From assembly GCF_005280205.1 (NCBI RefSeq), contig NZ_SUND01000016.1, forward strand, positions 62,001 to 126,000: 64,000 nucleotides of DNA, read 5' to 3'. A model generated the notes under the pieces. That model was not told the origin of the DNA. It searched no databases and worked only from the letters and a program-made list of their open reading frames with translations. Source of the stretch: Bacillus yapensis. Its GTDB lineage: Bacteria; Bacillota; Bacilli; Bacillales; Cytobacillaceae. Of this stretch, positions 1 through 9,605 are shown one piece after another; position 1 is the stretch's first letter; each line of letters opens with the position of its first letter. The position numbers were made by a program, and so were the translations under genes.

Positions 1-203
1 ATTTTCCAGAATTGTAAGGGCTCTTCTGAAATTAATATCTTTCCCACCCGTTTAGAAATCACATAACCCTCTATGACCATTGTATTTTCATGGTCTACAT
101 TAGAAAAGTGTCTTCCTTTATCTTCATGGTTAAATATTAATGAAAAAAATAGAGTCAGGAGAGAGGCAATCATCAATCGAACATAAGGTGTGGTTGTATT
201 CAA
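1..203 (-). CDS. partial small exported protein, DUF3221-like
   Basis: An open frame runs off the left edge, so the C-terminus is missing; 67 codons are visible. It starts best at a TTG (201-203) preceded by AAAGGGG nine bases upstream. The N-terminus MNTTTPYVRLMIASLLTLFF has a hydrophobic stretch like a signal peptide or anchor, followed by a short charged stretch and then VIEGYVISKRVGKILISEE. That last segment resembles the start of the DUF3221 fold found in small Bacillus exported proteins, but this is recognition by eye only. It follows the V8-like protease gene with a 47-bp gap and probably shares its transcript. Function unknown. Confidence 0.5.
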   Translation of the reverse strand, partial: MNTTTPYVRLMIASLLTLFFSLIFNHEDKGRHFSNVDHENTMVIEGYVISKRVGKILISEEPLQFWK

Positions 204-250
204 CTTATGACACCCCTTTATCAACTTTAGACGTATTTACTAGAAACAGG

Positions 251-1262
251 TTAATTGTTCAACATCAAATTATAAAGATTAGTAAAATCTCTCCTTATCT
301 TAGGTCCTCCATTAACAAGTCTACTTGTATTATTAGCTGTAAGTGTATAACTACCATTATGAACAGCAATCATACGATGATACATATTTAATATAGGTGA
401 ACCAGATTGCCCCCCAAAAGTGTCCATATTGTGGAATAATAAATTAGAATGAATATACGAGTCTGACCGTCCTTCCATCCCCCACATTGACACTAAACCA
501 GTTTCCTCCATTTTATCTCCTGGGTATCCATAAGTACTTAAAATACTATTTGCATTAATTGTTCCAGCTTCCTGCCAGGATAAGATCCCCGCTCTATTTC
601 CTATATGGTTTCCAGAAGAGTCCGTTGAAACTCTTAAAATAGCATAGTCATAGTCAGATGAACCATTAGTCGATGTCCATTGTTCGGGATAAATAATTTC
701 TGTTATAGTGTAGTATCCGTAGGAATAAGTAGAGTCATTTAAGCCTGGGAAAACAGTTCCCACTAATATATCTGCTTCGGTTACACAATGTGCGTTTGTT
801 ACAACCAAATCTTGTGCTATAACTCCACCCGAACAGCTCCACGCATTAAATAAATTTTCAAATTGAATATAGGTTAATGCACGATAAGGCATAGAAGCCG
901 TACTAATCACTTTCTGTCTACCATCAGATCCTATTACTTCAAATGGCTTAATTTGATTATTTAGTTCCTCACCCGTTAATGGATCTACCCAAGTCTTATT
1001 AGGACTTTTAAAATCTTCAAGGTTCACCTTTTCTAATTCTCCATATCCAATTTTCCCTTGTGAAATGAATGGTTTATCTCCTAATTTAGTAGGATTCTCA
1101 TTTTTTATCAAGGATTTGGTTTGTGAACCTAAATCGTACTTAATATATTTGAAGTCTTTCTCTACAGAATGCGCTTCTACGTGAGTATTCTCAGCTGCAA
1201 AAACATTGCTTGTTGGTATAAACAATGCTAATACTAGAATTAATACGATGATTTTTTTTCAA
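251..1262 (-). CDS. secreted V8-type serine protease, signal peptide out of frame at an A8 tract
   Basis: The mature part is a trypsin-fold glutamyl endopeptidase-like protease (S1B type): the histidine is in VVTNAHCV, the aspartate in DYDYAIL and the serine in GGQSGSPIL. It would act outside the cell. The uninterrupted frame (from a TTG at 1225) begins inside the signal peptide and has no ribosome binding site. A perfect AGGAGG (1271-1276) sits eight bases before a TTG at 1260-1262, whose product MKKIIVLILVLALFIPTSNV would be a textbook signal peptide if the run of eight A's (minus strand, 1252-1259) were seven. So either the gene is frameshifted, the homopolymer is miscalled, or slippage restores the frame. 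Confidence 0.8.
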
Positions 1263-1461
1263 AAATAAAACCTCCTAAAATTTTCTATTACTCTTTTATA
1301 TTAAGAAAATATAGATTTTTCTGTAAATAGTACTTTTGTCTCATTTTGGAAAAATGTTCTAATTTATCCCGTAATATGTATTTTTTAATCTATCTTATAA
1401 TTCTTTTATTCTACTAAAAAAAACACTAGCAATAGATATTGCCAGCGTAAATGAGATACTA

Positions 1462-2088
1462 TTATTTAGTTTGCTCTTTAATTTCTTTTATCATATCCAG
1501 GACACTGTTCTCAATATAATAGATATTATCTTTATTGCTATGTTCAGACCCCATCAGAACCAATTTGAGCTTGATTGTGGCCTCTTTTTCATCCGAGTAG
1601 ACCAGTGTTAAGGAAACGGCCGAATCTTCTCTAGTGGTCTTGTAGCCGTCCATAGTACTTGTATCGTATCGAGCTGAAACTAGCGTGCCATTTCGATTTA
1701 AAGCGTGGATAAACTTGATATTCACATTTTCAATGAAAGGATCGTCTGAATACTCCCACATATCTTTTGAATACTGTTCAGGAACAAACATATCTGTAAA
1801 GGCTTGCTGATTTTCTTCTTTTAAAGAAGCAACAAAAAATTCTACATTGTTTTCTATATTCTGGAATGTTGTCACCATTTCTTGTTCATATCCATATTCA
1901 TGTTCGTGAGAGTGCTCTTGTTCTTGACTAAAATCGTCTTCAGTTGAAGATGAATTTTCAATTTTACTTATGAGTGCATTTCCTTCATCAATGTTAACAT
2001 CCTTACCGTCATATAGAAGTTTATAAGCAACAAATCCCGCAATTATTAATACACCATATACGAGACTCCCGATAATAATTTTCCTCAT
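1462..2088 (-). CDS. membrane-anchored protein at the end of the conjugation operon
   Basis: A 208-residue protein with one N-terminal membrane segment (about residues 5-24), an acidic and His/Glu-rich linker (residues 50-70), and a compact C-terminal domain of about 130 residues outside the membrane. Its position, last in the T4SS operon, and this topology resemble the VirB8/TcpC-type accessory proteins with NTF2-like domains, but I see no diagnostic motif, so that is inference. The start is supported by GAGGTGA five bases upstream. It lies 78 bp downstream of the wall hydrolase gene. Confidence 0.7.
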   Translation of the reverse strand: MRKIIIGSLVYGVLIIAGFVAYKLLYDGKDVNIDEGNALISKIENSSSTEDDFSQEQEHSHEHEYGYEQEMVTTFQNIENNVEFFVASLKEENQQAFTDMFVPEQYSKDMWEYSDDPFIENVNIKFIHALNRNGTLVSARYDTSTMDGYKTTREDSAVSLTLVYSDEKEATIKLKLVLMGSEHSNKDNIYYIENSVLDMIKEIKEQTK

Positions 2089-2166
2089 TCAAATCACCTC
2101 GCTTATAAGGTAATAAACTGAAATCCGTAGTAAGTAACCACGGATTTCATATAGTAAATAAAATAC

Positions 2167-4155
2167 TTACCATTTAATAATACCGGATGCTACGGGATCA
2201 ATCGGCTTTCCGGAACCTCTACCTCCTGGCCAAACTTCAAAATGAAGATGAACTCCCGTCGCTCCCCCAGTCATACCCATTAACCCAAGCACTTGTCCTT
2301 TTTCTACCAAATCTCCTTTTTTGACACGTCTTGAACCTGTAACCATATGTGCATATACCGTCTCCCATACTTCTCCGTCAATTGTATGTTTAATATAGAC
2401 TACTTCACCAAAAGAAGAGGAAACCTCTGAACGAGAAACAACTCCAGTGGCGGCAGCAACAATAGGTGTAACCGATCCGCTTTTTCCTATATCTACGCCT
2501 TGGTGTAGTTTGCGTTTTTTGGTTATTGGATGAATTCGGTAACCAAAGTTTGAAGTGATAGGTCCAAGTGTAGGGCGCATAAATGTTCCATCTGTGATAG
2601 GTGGAATCCCTCCCGCTGTTGCACTAAATAACTCTGCATAATGAACAACATCGGCAACATATTTTTGTGACTTGTTATAAGAATAGATTGCACCTTTAGG
2701 GTCTGAAGCAAAACCATTTCGACTTAATAAGTTAGCTGCGGAATATATCGCATCCTCTAAGTCCCAAGGATCACTTTTTCCGTCGCCTTGCGCATCTTGT
2801 CCCAGACCACGGTACTTCTTTATAAGTGAAGGATTGGTTAAATCACTCATAGGAATATTCCCTTTTCCTTTTCCTGAACAAGAATCGTGGGCCCATCCAA
2901 GCCACGTACAAGGCATAAATTGCATATGACCGACAGCACCGACCGTTGAGACCATAATTTCAATAGAAGAGAACTTGGTTTCAACATAGTGAATAGCAGC
3001 AAGATAGTTCCATTTCACTCCGTATTTTTTTTCTGCTGCTTGATAATATTTGAGGTATTCAGCAGGAACCATCATTCCCGCTCCACCTTCAAGGAAGGTA
3101 TCAAAGAACGTCCCCATATATCCATCTAGTGGAATATTATTTTCTTTTAGTGATTCAACAAGTAATTGTATAGCCGATTCCTCTAAAGCTAAATCAGTTA
3201 AAACTTGATCAAACTTGGTGTAGTTATATTCAAAGTCTTTATGATCAAATACCCACTCTTTAGTTTTACGTTTGTAAATTTCTATCTTTTTATTTCCTTC
3301 TTGCTTGGTACTAACTAATTCAAATTCAGTCTTTAATTCAACTTCCTTATAATAAAAAGTTTCAAATTTATTCCACGCATGAGCCGTTTTGAGATGTGAA
3401 ACTTCTTTCTTTTCTTCTTTAACTTCTTCATCTACTTCCGTAACAGTCTCGGTGACTGGGTGAAGTCCTGTTTTTGTTTTAACCACATCTTCATAAACGG
3501 GTACTTGTTTCCAACAACGAATCTCCACTAAGTTCCAGGGCATAACGGAAGCTTCTTCTTCATCACAAATGAATTCCCTCTTAGTTCCTACCTGCTCTCT
3601 TACGGTGTAGGTTTCTGTTTTAGTTTCTTCTTTTGTCACTTCGGTTGTTGTAGTTGTTACTGTTTTTATTTCGTACGTATCATCGTAAGATTCATAAGTA
3701 AACTCAGGAGTCAAAGTATCGACTATAGGCTTATAATTAACATCTTCCGGCTCTTTGTCCTCTTGAATAATTCTCATCATATCAATAGAGGCAACCAACT
3801 CGAAAGGAGGTCGATAATTAGGTTCTTTACTCGATTCTTTTATTAGCGTTTGTAACTCTTGTCTCATTTCTTGCTGTTTAGCTTGATCATCAACTAACCC
3901 TAGGTTGGGAGCAAGAATAAACATTGCTCCCCCGATGATTAACACAATCCCTAAGATAATTGCTATTGGAACACCAAGTATTCCAACAAGCCAAGCTACT
4001 GCTGCAGCAATCGCTTTTGCGATTGCCAATATCAACTTCTTCAGTAAGGCTTTTAAGATTTTCTTTATGAATTTCTTAATCGCCTGTTTTATTTGTTTCT
4101 TAGCAAATCTTTTAAGCTTTTCCTTGCCCGCTTTTAGTTTTTCATTAAAATCCAT
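2167..4155 (-). CDS. bifunctional peptidoglycan hydrolase of the conjugation machine (lytic transglycosylase + M23)
   Basis: A 662-residue enzyme that would open the cell wall for the conjugation channel, the role of CwlT/VirB1-like proteins. It has a very basic N-terminus and a strong membrane segment (about residues 40-80), a long charged and Thr/Glu-rich stretch (about 100-330), then a transglycosylase-like domain (about 385-510, with WNYLAAIHYVETKFSS and GAVGHMQFMP), and a C-terminal M23 LytM-type peptidase (about 545-655, with HQGVDIG and HLHFEVWPGG zinc-binding motifs). In Gram-positive systems the usual pairing is SLT/lysozyme with NlpC/P60; M23 takes that place here. Spacing to the VirB6-like gene is short, consistent with one transcript. 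Confidence 0.9.
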   Translation of the reverse strand: MDFNEKLKAGKEKLKRFAKKQIKQAIKKFIKKILKALLKKLILAIAKAIAAAVAWLVGILGVPIAIILGIVLIIGGAMFILAPNLGLVDDQAKQQEMRQELQTLIKESSKEPNYRPPFELVASIDMMRIIQEDKEPEDVNYKPIVDTLTPEFTYESYDDTYEIKTVTTTTTEVTKEETKTETYTVREQVGTKREFICDEEEASVMPWNLVEIRCWKQVPVYEDVVKTKTGLHPVTETVTEVDEEVKEEKKEVSHLKTAHAWNKFETFYYKEVELKTEFELVSTKQEGNKKIEIYKRKTKEWVFDHKDFEYNYTKFDQVLTDLALEESAIQLLVESLKENNIPLDGYMGTFFDTFLEGGAGMMVPAEYLKYYQAAEKKYGVKWNYLAAIHYVETKFSSIEIMVSTVGAVGHMQFMPCTWLGWAHDSCSGKGKGNIPMSDLTNPSLIKKYRGLGQDAQGDGKSDPWDLEDAIYSAANLLSRNGFASDPKGAIYSYNKSQKYVADVVHYAELFSATAGGIPPITDGTFMRPTLGPITSNFGYRIHPITKKRKLHQGVDIGKSGSVTPIVAAATGVVSRSEVSSSFGEVVYIKHTIDGEVWETVYAHMVTGSRRVKKGDLVEKGQVLGLMGMTGGATGVHLHFEVWPGGRGSGKPIDPVASGIIKW

Positions 4156-4181
4156 TTCAAGTAATACCTAGTTCCATATTA

Positions 4182-6203
4182 TTAATTTGGCTTTTGAGTA
4201 ATAAACTCTTGAATATTCGGTTGTTTAGCGGGAGTAGCAACCTTTTGTCTAGCAAATTGAGAACCTTGATTAGAACCTTGATTAACTTGTCTGATTGAGT
4301 ATTGCTGTTGCTGAGGTTGGAAACTTCTAATACCAGTTTCACTTGTTGAGACTTGATATTCCTGGATTACCATCTGCCCATTTGCTAGATTCGCATCTCC
4401 TGGTTTCATATTGGTAATAGGTATCATTTTATTATTAGGTCCCATTTGTGCAAGATAGCTTCCTCTATTAGAAGTAACAACTGCATACTTTTGTTTATCA
4501 TCCAATCGAGCGACGTCTACATTATCATTCCCTTTAAAGGCGAAATTCGTTGCCATCTCTGAACCCATCTGATAACCTACACCTCTACCGTAAGAAGCCT
4601 CTCCAAGTGCACCACCAATTTTTTGAGCCAATTCATTTCTACGAACAGGGTTTGTGCGTGCATCAGTGGAAATAGCACCCTCCTTCATTCCACCACCTAA
4701 ACCAGACATAGTAGCTTGGAATGCATTTCCACCATTTTCTCTTGATGAATCATAACTTGACTTAAATCCTTCTAAGGCATTTTTACCTTTCCCAACAATT
4801 CCCTTACCACCGGCATAAGAAAGGACCCCTGCACCGTATCCACCTTCTTTACCAACCTGCGCTCCACCTTCTGCAGCTAAGTGTCCGGTTAAAGGATTTA
4901 TACCCATACCAGCTGTAAATCCACCCGTACGCATCATAGCAGAACCGAATCCCGCTGCCACATGACCAAAACTTCTCATATTACGAGCAAACTTATTAGG
5001 GGATCCATTTAGATTAGCACTTCCTCCATACTGGCGGTCTGCGTTTTCTTTAGCAAAACCCATACCAGGAATCGAACTTCCATTTCCATTACCACCTGCA
5101 TTTTGTCCGTCAAATACCCCTTTTCTCTCCATGAATGCATTTTTAAAGCCATTCTTTATTTCACCGCCAGCTTTCATCATATGCATGAGTGAACCAGCGC
5201 CAGCAAGTGTGCCAATCGTAGCCATCTTCCCTGCATTGTCGCTTGTAGCTCCCATTGCAAAGCGGATTGATTCTGACACTGGAATAAAAATAGATAAAGC
5301 AAGGATATAAGTTAACCAATCATTAAAATCACTCATACCATCAAACAACCAATAATAGACGAAAAATACAGCTGCGTGTATCGTTTGTGAAATAATTTGA
5401 GCCCATAATTCTTTAAAAGCTGTAGAAGTAATCCCTTGTAATTTTGGAAAGAACAATGTTGATAACCATATAGGCGCAAGTATGATCAATCCAGTGATGA
5501 AAAACATCCGTTGAATGTAATAGGCCTTGAACCATAAAGCAACCCCAAATGAAAAGAATGATACAATCGCTGTTTTAATAGGATTTCCTTCATTTCCATC
5601 AAGGTCAGTAAACGAAAGTTCTTTGTCTTTATCTTGTTCTTCCCCTGCCTTAGTTAAAGCACCAGCTCCCATATCTACTAAACTTGTCGGGTCTTGAATA
5701 TGTTTCTCAAACATATTCACGCCGTAAACATTAAGCGTAAAGAAGATATTTACAATAGTGAAGAACTGAAAAATTAGTACCAAGGCAATTAATATCTTAA
5801 ATCCATTATCCATCATATCGACTTGCATACTTGAAGAGAATTTTCCATATGAGTTTTGTATGGCCATCTTAATAATTGCCCCAACTAACATAAAACTAAC
5901 TACAACAAGCATCATGTTGTAACCCGCTTGTACAGCGTTATTAAATTGCTCTTCGTTGTACATTCCCCAAATTAACCCGTCACCTTGATAAAAGATATAG
6001 TGAGCAGGTTCATGTATTCCTGCTACTGGCGCTAAAATGTATTCGAAAAATGCACCGAGCATCCATTCAAATGGCTTCATGTACCATTTTTCACTTTCAG
6101 CCGCGAAAGCAGGTGTTGGAACAATTAATAGAATCACCAATGTGAGTAGAATATAAATTTTTCTCATTTGTTGCTTCGATTCAGCAAACGACACTAATTT
6201 CAT
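4182..6203 (-). CDS. VirB6/TrbL-like conjugation channel protein
   Basis: A 673-residue polytopic membrane protein. An N-terminal signal or first membrane segment (about residues 15-34, ending PTPAFAAE) is followed by several hydrophobic helices between residues 75 and 340, then a long Gly/Ala/Ser/Asn-rich hydrophilic tail. This layout is that of the VirB6/TrbL family (ConG in ICEBs1), which forms the inner-membrane channel. Its ATG overlaps the VirB4 stop codon (ATGA), showing translational coupling; AGAAGGTG in the end of virB4 serves as ribosome binding site. Confidence 0.85.
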   Translation of the reverse strand: MKLVSFAESKQQMRKIYILLTLVILLIVPTPAFAAESEKWYMKPFEWMLGAFFEYILAPVAGIHEPAHYIFYQGDGLIWGMYNEEQFNNAVQAGYNMMLVVVSFMLVGAIIKMAIQNSYGKFSSSMQVDMMDNGFKILIALVLIFQFFTIVNIFFTLNVYGVNMFEKHIQDPTSLVDMGAGALTKAGEEQDKDKELSFTDLDGNEGNPIKTAIVSFFSFGVALWFKAYYIQRMFFITGLIILAPIWLSTLFFPKLQGITSTAFKELWAQIISQTIHAAVFFVYYWLFDGMSDFNDWLTYILALSIFIPVSESIRFAMGATSDNAGKMATIGTLAGAGSLMHMMKAGGEIKNGFKNAFMERKGVFDGQNAGGNGNGSSIPGMGFAKENADRQYGGSANLNGSPNKFARNMRSFGHVAAGFGSAMMRTGGFTAGMGINPLTGHLAAEGGAQVGKEGGYGAGVLSYAGGKGIVGKGKNALEGFKSSYDSSRENGGNAFQATMSGLGGGMKEGAISTDARTNPVRRNELAQKIGGALGEASYGRGVGYQMGSEMATNFAFKGNDNVDVARLDDKQKYAVVTSNRGSYLAQMGPNNKMIPITNMKPGDANLANGQMVIQEYQVSTSETGIRSFQPQQQQYSIRQVNQGSNQGSQFARQKVATPAKQPNIQEFITQKPN

Positions 6204-8353
6204 ACAGAAACACCTTCTTGTTCTGTAACCTCTTCTTCCTCGTCTATTATTTCAATCTCCATTGGTACTTCGTTTTCTTCAAGGGTAGGCATTAGGCCAT
6301 TTTGCATTAAATACTCAGGGTCAGTATCAATAAACCCTCGCATTTCATCTGAAACATTGACCTTAATATAGGCACTAGAACCACCAACACGAACAATTCC
6401 TTCTCCTTTTGTTTGGTCGTTTTCAGATTCAGATGGTTTACGACAAATGATTTCTAATTCCCCTTCAGATAAATTGAAGATAGACTGTAATTCTAATTTT
6501 TCTTGTGCATTCATAGCACCGATACGTAAAAACAATGCAGACGTCGCTTGTTTAACAACTGCTTGTCCGTTCGGATCGTCTAAAAATGGTTTTAAATCCT
6601 GTGTAATAATATCAACACCAGCATTGTATTTTCTTGAACGACGAGCTAACTCTTCGACGAATAGCATCGCTCCAACAATATGCTTCATTTTCCATGCTTC
6701 TTCTATCTTTAAACGTTTACGGTACTTACGAAGAGATGGACGTTTAATAAAGTACTCCCAACCTAATACGGTTAAAACATAGAATACCGTATCGTAAATA
6801 TCAGAACCCTCAATTGCTTTAATATTAAAGTTTACCCAAGGAATATCATCTAGTAGATTATCAATCTTTTCTCCACCGAATTGAGTTTGTCCATCGAAAA
6901 TAACACCATCTGGACGATCTCGTAAATAACCTCGTAAAACTTTTAATAATCTAGCAGCATCCGGCTCTATAATTTCTTCATAGCTTAATTTTTCTAAATC
7001 ATATCCCTTTGTCGTATTTTTTAAGAGTTGCTTGTAAATATCTGACAAAGTAAACTCCGGTTTTCGTTGTTTCTTGTATACTATTTGCCCGTTTACACGT
7101 ACTGGTCTCTTTTCTTTTTCGTAAAGTGATTCAGGATCATCCGTTATTCCCCATTCAGTGATAACATCCATGATCGCCTTTTTGATTTCCTCTTTTTCTT
7201 GTGTGTTCATTCCTTGTAAAAGTTTATTGTAGAACGAAACAAGACGACCAATTTTAGAACCAATAGGTACAATTACTTTTGAAACGCGCTTACCATTTGG
7301 TAATGTAGTTTCGATTTCCTCCTCTGTTAAAGCACATGGGTTGATGGTGTTATCTCCACCCTCTCTAACCTCTACTTCCTTACCACCCATCAGTACACAA
7401 ATTGGCCCATTTTCACCATCTGGATCAATAGAGAAAATACGATAGCCAAGTAGAACTTGAGAAGAAGATATATATTTATTAGAGAATGATTTACCACTTC
7501 CGGAAGCCCCTGCAATAATAGATGAATAGTTTTCTAGATACGGAGCAAATACATTTAAGAATTCCATGTTTCGATTGTGCAAGTTTTCTCCTAAGGGTAC
7601 ACCGCCTGAAAAAGGAATCTTGGAGCTGTAAAATGGAGAAGCGGCGACAATTGCTGTACGGTCTAAGAATCTCTTGTCTACAGTTGACTGTAAACGGTTT
7701 GGTGATAACGGTAAACTAGATAACCACCCGGAACGTTGTCTATCATATAAAGGACGCAAATTGTGTTCATTGTGTAAGACTGAATCTTGAATAAGCATCC
7801 CCATATTATCAAGCGTTTTATCATTTTCACCGAAAAGAGTAACAACCATTGTTCCTAAGAATCCATCATTATAGCCGTCTGAAATCTCTTGTAATAGTTG
7901 ATCTGCTTTTGCTCTTGCTTTATATGCTTCAGTTGCTTCTAAATCATTTCCTGCCTTTTCAGCTTGTAACGCACGTGCCCCTTCATCCGTTACGGCACGT
8001 TTGTATTTGCTAACAGCTTGGCTCTTTGTCAGCTTAGAAAGATGAAAGTTAATATTTAATGCCCCTGCTCTGTATAACGTATCTAGCTCACCTGTTGATA
8101 AACTTGTATTTCCTAAATGCATGAGATATGAACGGAAAGGGTATTCTTTTCCGGCGCGTTGTTCGATTTGATAACCACGATCACGAATATCTACAGGAAT
8201 CGTAAAACCTTCTAATGCGATTTTTTCCATATACGTCTCTCGTTTTACTTCATCCATCTTCGAGCTCTTATTTGCATTTTGCTTTACATCATTTAATTCC
8301 ATATCTTGTGCTTCATTTGATTTTTTTCTTTTCTTAAATTTGCTAAACAGCAT
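6200..8353 (-). CDS. VirB4-family conjugation ATPase
   Basis: A 717-residue cytoplasmic ATPase that powers T4SS assembly and substrate transfer (ConE/TcpF type). The Walker A motif GASGSGKS lies at about residues 282-289; the Walker B-like region and the downstream IITQDLKPFLDD motif are present near residues 580-600, as in other VirB4/TraE proteins. A longer reading from an ATG at 8389 exists, but GAGGGTG lies just before the ATG at 8351-8353, which also overlaps the end of the upstream gene, so I chose that start (MLFSKFKKRKKS). It is coupled at both ends to its neighbours. Confidence 0.93.
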   Translation of the reverse strand: MLFSKFKKRKKSNEAQDMELNDVKQNANKSSKMDEVKRETYMEKIALEGFTIPVDIRDRGYQIEQRAGKEYPFRSYLMHLGNTSLSTGELDTLYRAGALNINFHLSKLTKSQAVSKYKRAVTDEGARALQAEKAGNDLEATEAYKARAKADQLLQEISDGYNDGFLGTMVVTLFGENDKTLDNMGMLIQDSVLHNEHNLRPLYDRQRSGWLSSLPLSPNRLQSTVDKRFLDRTAIVAASPFYSSKIPFSGGVPLGENLHNRNMEFLNVFAPYLENYSSIIAGASGSGKSFSNKYISSSQVLLGYRIFSIDPDGENGPICVLMGGKEVEVREGGDNTINPCALTEEEIETTLPNGKRVSKVIVPIGSKIGRLVSFYNKLLQGMNTQEKEEIKKAIMDVITEWGITDDPESLYEKEKRPVRVNGQIVYKKQRKPEFTLSDIYKQLLKNTTKGYDLEKLSYEEIIEPDAARLLKVLRGYLRDRPDGVIFDGQTQFGGEKIDNLLDDIPWVNFNIKAIEGSDIYDTVFYVLTVLGWEYFIKRPSLRKYRKRLKIEEAWKMKHIVGAMLFVEELARRSRKYNAGVDIITQDLKPFLDDPNGQAVVKQATSALFLRIGAMNAQEKLELQSIFNLSEGELEIICRKPSESENDQTKGEGIVRVGGSSAYIKVNVSDEMRGFIDTDPEYLMQNGLMPTLEENEVPMEIEIIDEEEEVTEQEGVSV

Positions 8354-9209
8354 GTATTTCACCCTCACTTTCAACGCTATCAAGTTCATCTGCGGTTACA
8401 CTACTTTTTACTTGCCCTGTGACAAACGGAGATAAAATTCCTTCTTGTTCCATCATTTTCTTAAATCTTTCTAAACTCGCGGTTTGTTTATTTACTGCAA
8501 AATAACAAGCTTCATATAAGCGGTACTCGTCACAAATAGTGCTTTGCCCACCCATAGCGTTATAATTTCTTTGAATAATTGAGGCAACACGGTTATATTC
8601 ATTTCGTACTTTCATGATAATTTGTTGTTCATCTAGTTCATCTAAAAGAGCATCGTTATATTTTAAATCTATACGAAAGTAAGACTGATAGTCGTATTCG
8701 TCAACCGTTTGTTGCCAATATCCCATATAAGGGAAAAACATACTTTCTGCATATCGCTGAGCGACTGGATTTAACTCTGAGAAGTTTTCCTCATATGGAC
8801 GTAGTTGTTCAGATAAATCAATAGGTCTTGATTGAATATGTATTCCAACATTTACTTCTCGTCCAGGACCTAAATTCAGTTGTGCTAATAATGTTTCGAA
8901 AGCTAAATCTGTCTGTCTTTGTTCTTTTAAACTTCTAAGTAAGTAGTTTATATCGTCTACTTTTATTAAACCTTGGAAATTACGAACGGCTTTTTTCTCA
9001 TTTTCAAGTTCTACAATGTCACCGTATATTGCCTTAATACCTAATAATTCTTGAAAATTCCCTTTAATCTTAGGAGTCTCTTGCCCGCTCCTTTTTACTT
9101 TTTTCTTTGTTGATTTAAATTTAAATGGGTATGGCTTTCCCATAACAGGGAATGCAAATACAAAAACTACTACTCCGATCATAAGGATCATCACTAAATT
9201 CGTTAGCAT
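8343..9209 (-). CDS. membrane-anchored VirB4-associated conjugation protein
   Basis: A 288-residue protein with one N-terminal membrane segment (about residues 3-24), a basic stretch (about 30-48), and a soluble domain containing a long segment around residues 110-190 (NLGPGREVNVGIHIQSRPID). It sits between the PrgI-like and VirB4 genes and overlaps the VirB4 start. The soluble region is reminiscent of the N-terminal part of TraC/VirB4 proteins, so it might provide that domain in trans; this is inference. The start has GGAGG about nine bases upstream. No catalytic motif seen. Confidence 0.75.
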   Translation of the reverse strand: MLTNLVMILMIGVVVFVFAFPVMGKPYPFKFKSTKKKVKRSGQETPKIKGNFQELLGIKAIYGDIVELENEKKAVRNFQGLIKVDDINYLLRSLKEQRQTDLAFETLLAQLNLGPGREVNVGIHIQSRPIDLSEQLRPYEENFSELNPVAQRYAESMFFPYMGYWQQTVDEYDYQSYFRIDLKYNDALLDELDEQQIIMKVRNEYNRVASIIQRNYNAMGGQSTICDEYRLYEACYFAVNKQTASLERFKKMMEQEGILSPFVTGQVKSSVTADELDSVESEGEIHAV

Positions 9210-9212
9210 TAT

Positions 9213-9524
9213 TTATTTCCTCCAAATTCCTGCTTGTTTCTTTTTGTGATTGAATCTGAACCATAGATAATGGTCATAGAATAAATTTGTTTCTTTATCC
9301 TGATAGAAACCAAAAATAACGAAAGGAATCGTAATAGGGATTAAAAGCGCCAATACAACGATAGTTGTAATGAATGGCATTCCCGCAAACAATATTTCAG
9401 AACCGATTGATAGGTAAAGAAGTCCTCCTACCAATGCATACAAACTTTGACGCCAGGACATAAACTTTATGACTTTACGTTCTGTTTCCGTATCAAAAGG
9501 CATTCTTGTTTTCATCTTTTTCAC
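9213..9524 (-). CDS. PrgI/VirB3-like T4SS membrane protein
   Basis: A 103-residue protein with two adjacent membrane segments (about residues 27-45 and 50-74) flanked by charged ends: MPFDTETERKVIKFMSWRQ before them and the aromatic and basic FYDHYLWFRFNHKKKQAG after them. Size, topology and position just before a VirB4 gene match the PrgI/VirB3 family, which associates with VirB4 at the membrane. TAGGTGA lies before the ATG. The stop is four bases from the next gene's start. Confidence 0.85.
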   Translation of the reverse strand: MKKMKTRMPFDTETERKVIKFMSWRQSLYALVGGLLYLSIGSEILFAGMPFITTIVVLALLIPITIPFVIFGFYQDKETNLFYDHYLWFRFNHKKKQAGIWRK

Positions 9525-9553
9525 CTACTCTTAAAAAAATTTATCTATTTTGT

Positions 9554-9597
9554 AAAAAAAGCCCCTACTCTTTAAATGTAGTAAGGGCTCCTTTTTG
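9554..9597 (-). terminator. intrinsic terminator between pilin and the rest of the T4SS operon
   Basis: An imperfect GC-rich stem (AGCCCCTAC pairing with GTAGTAAGGGCT) with a run of seven T's on the minus strand. It sits in the 81-bp gap between the pilin-like gene and the PrgI gene, so it likely makes the pilin transcript more abundant than the downstream machinery. Confidence 0.7.
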
Positions 9598-9605
9598 TAC
9601 ACTTT

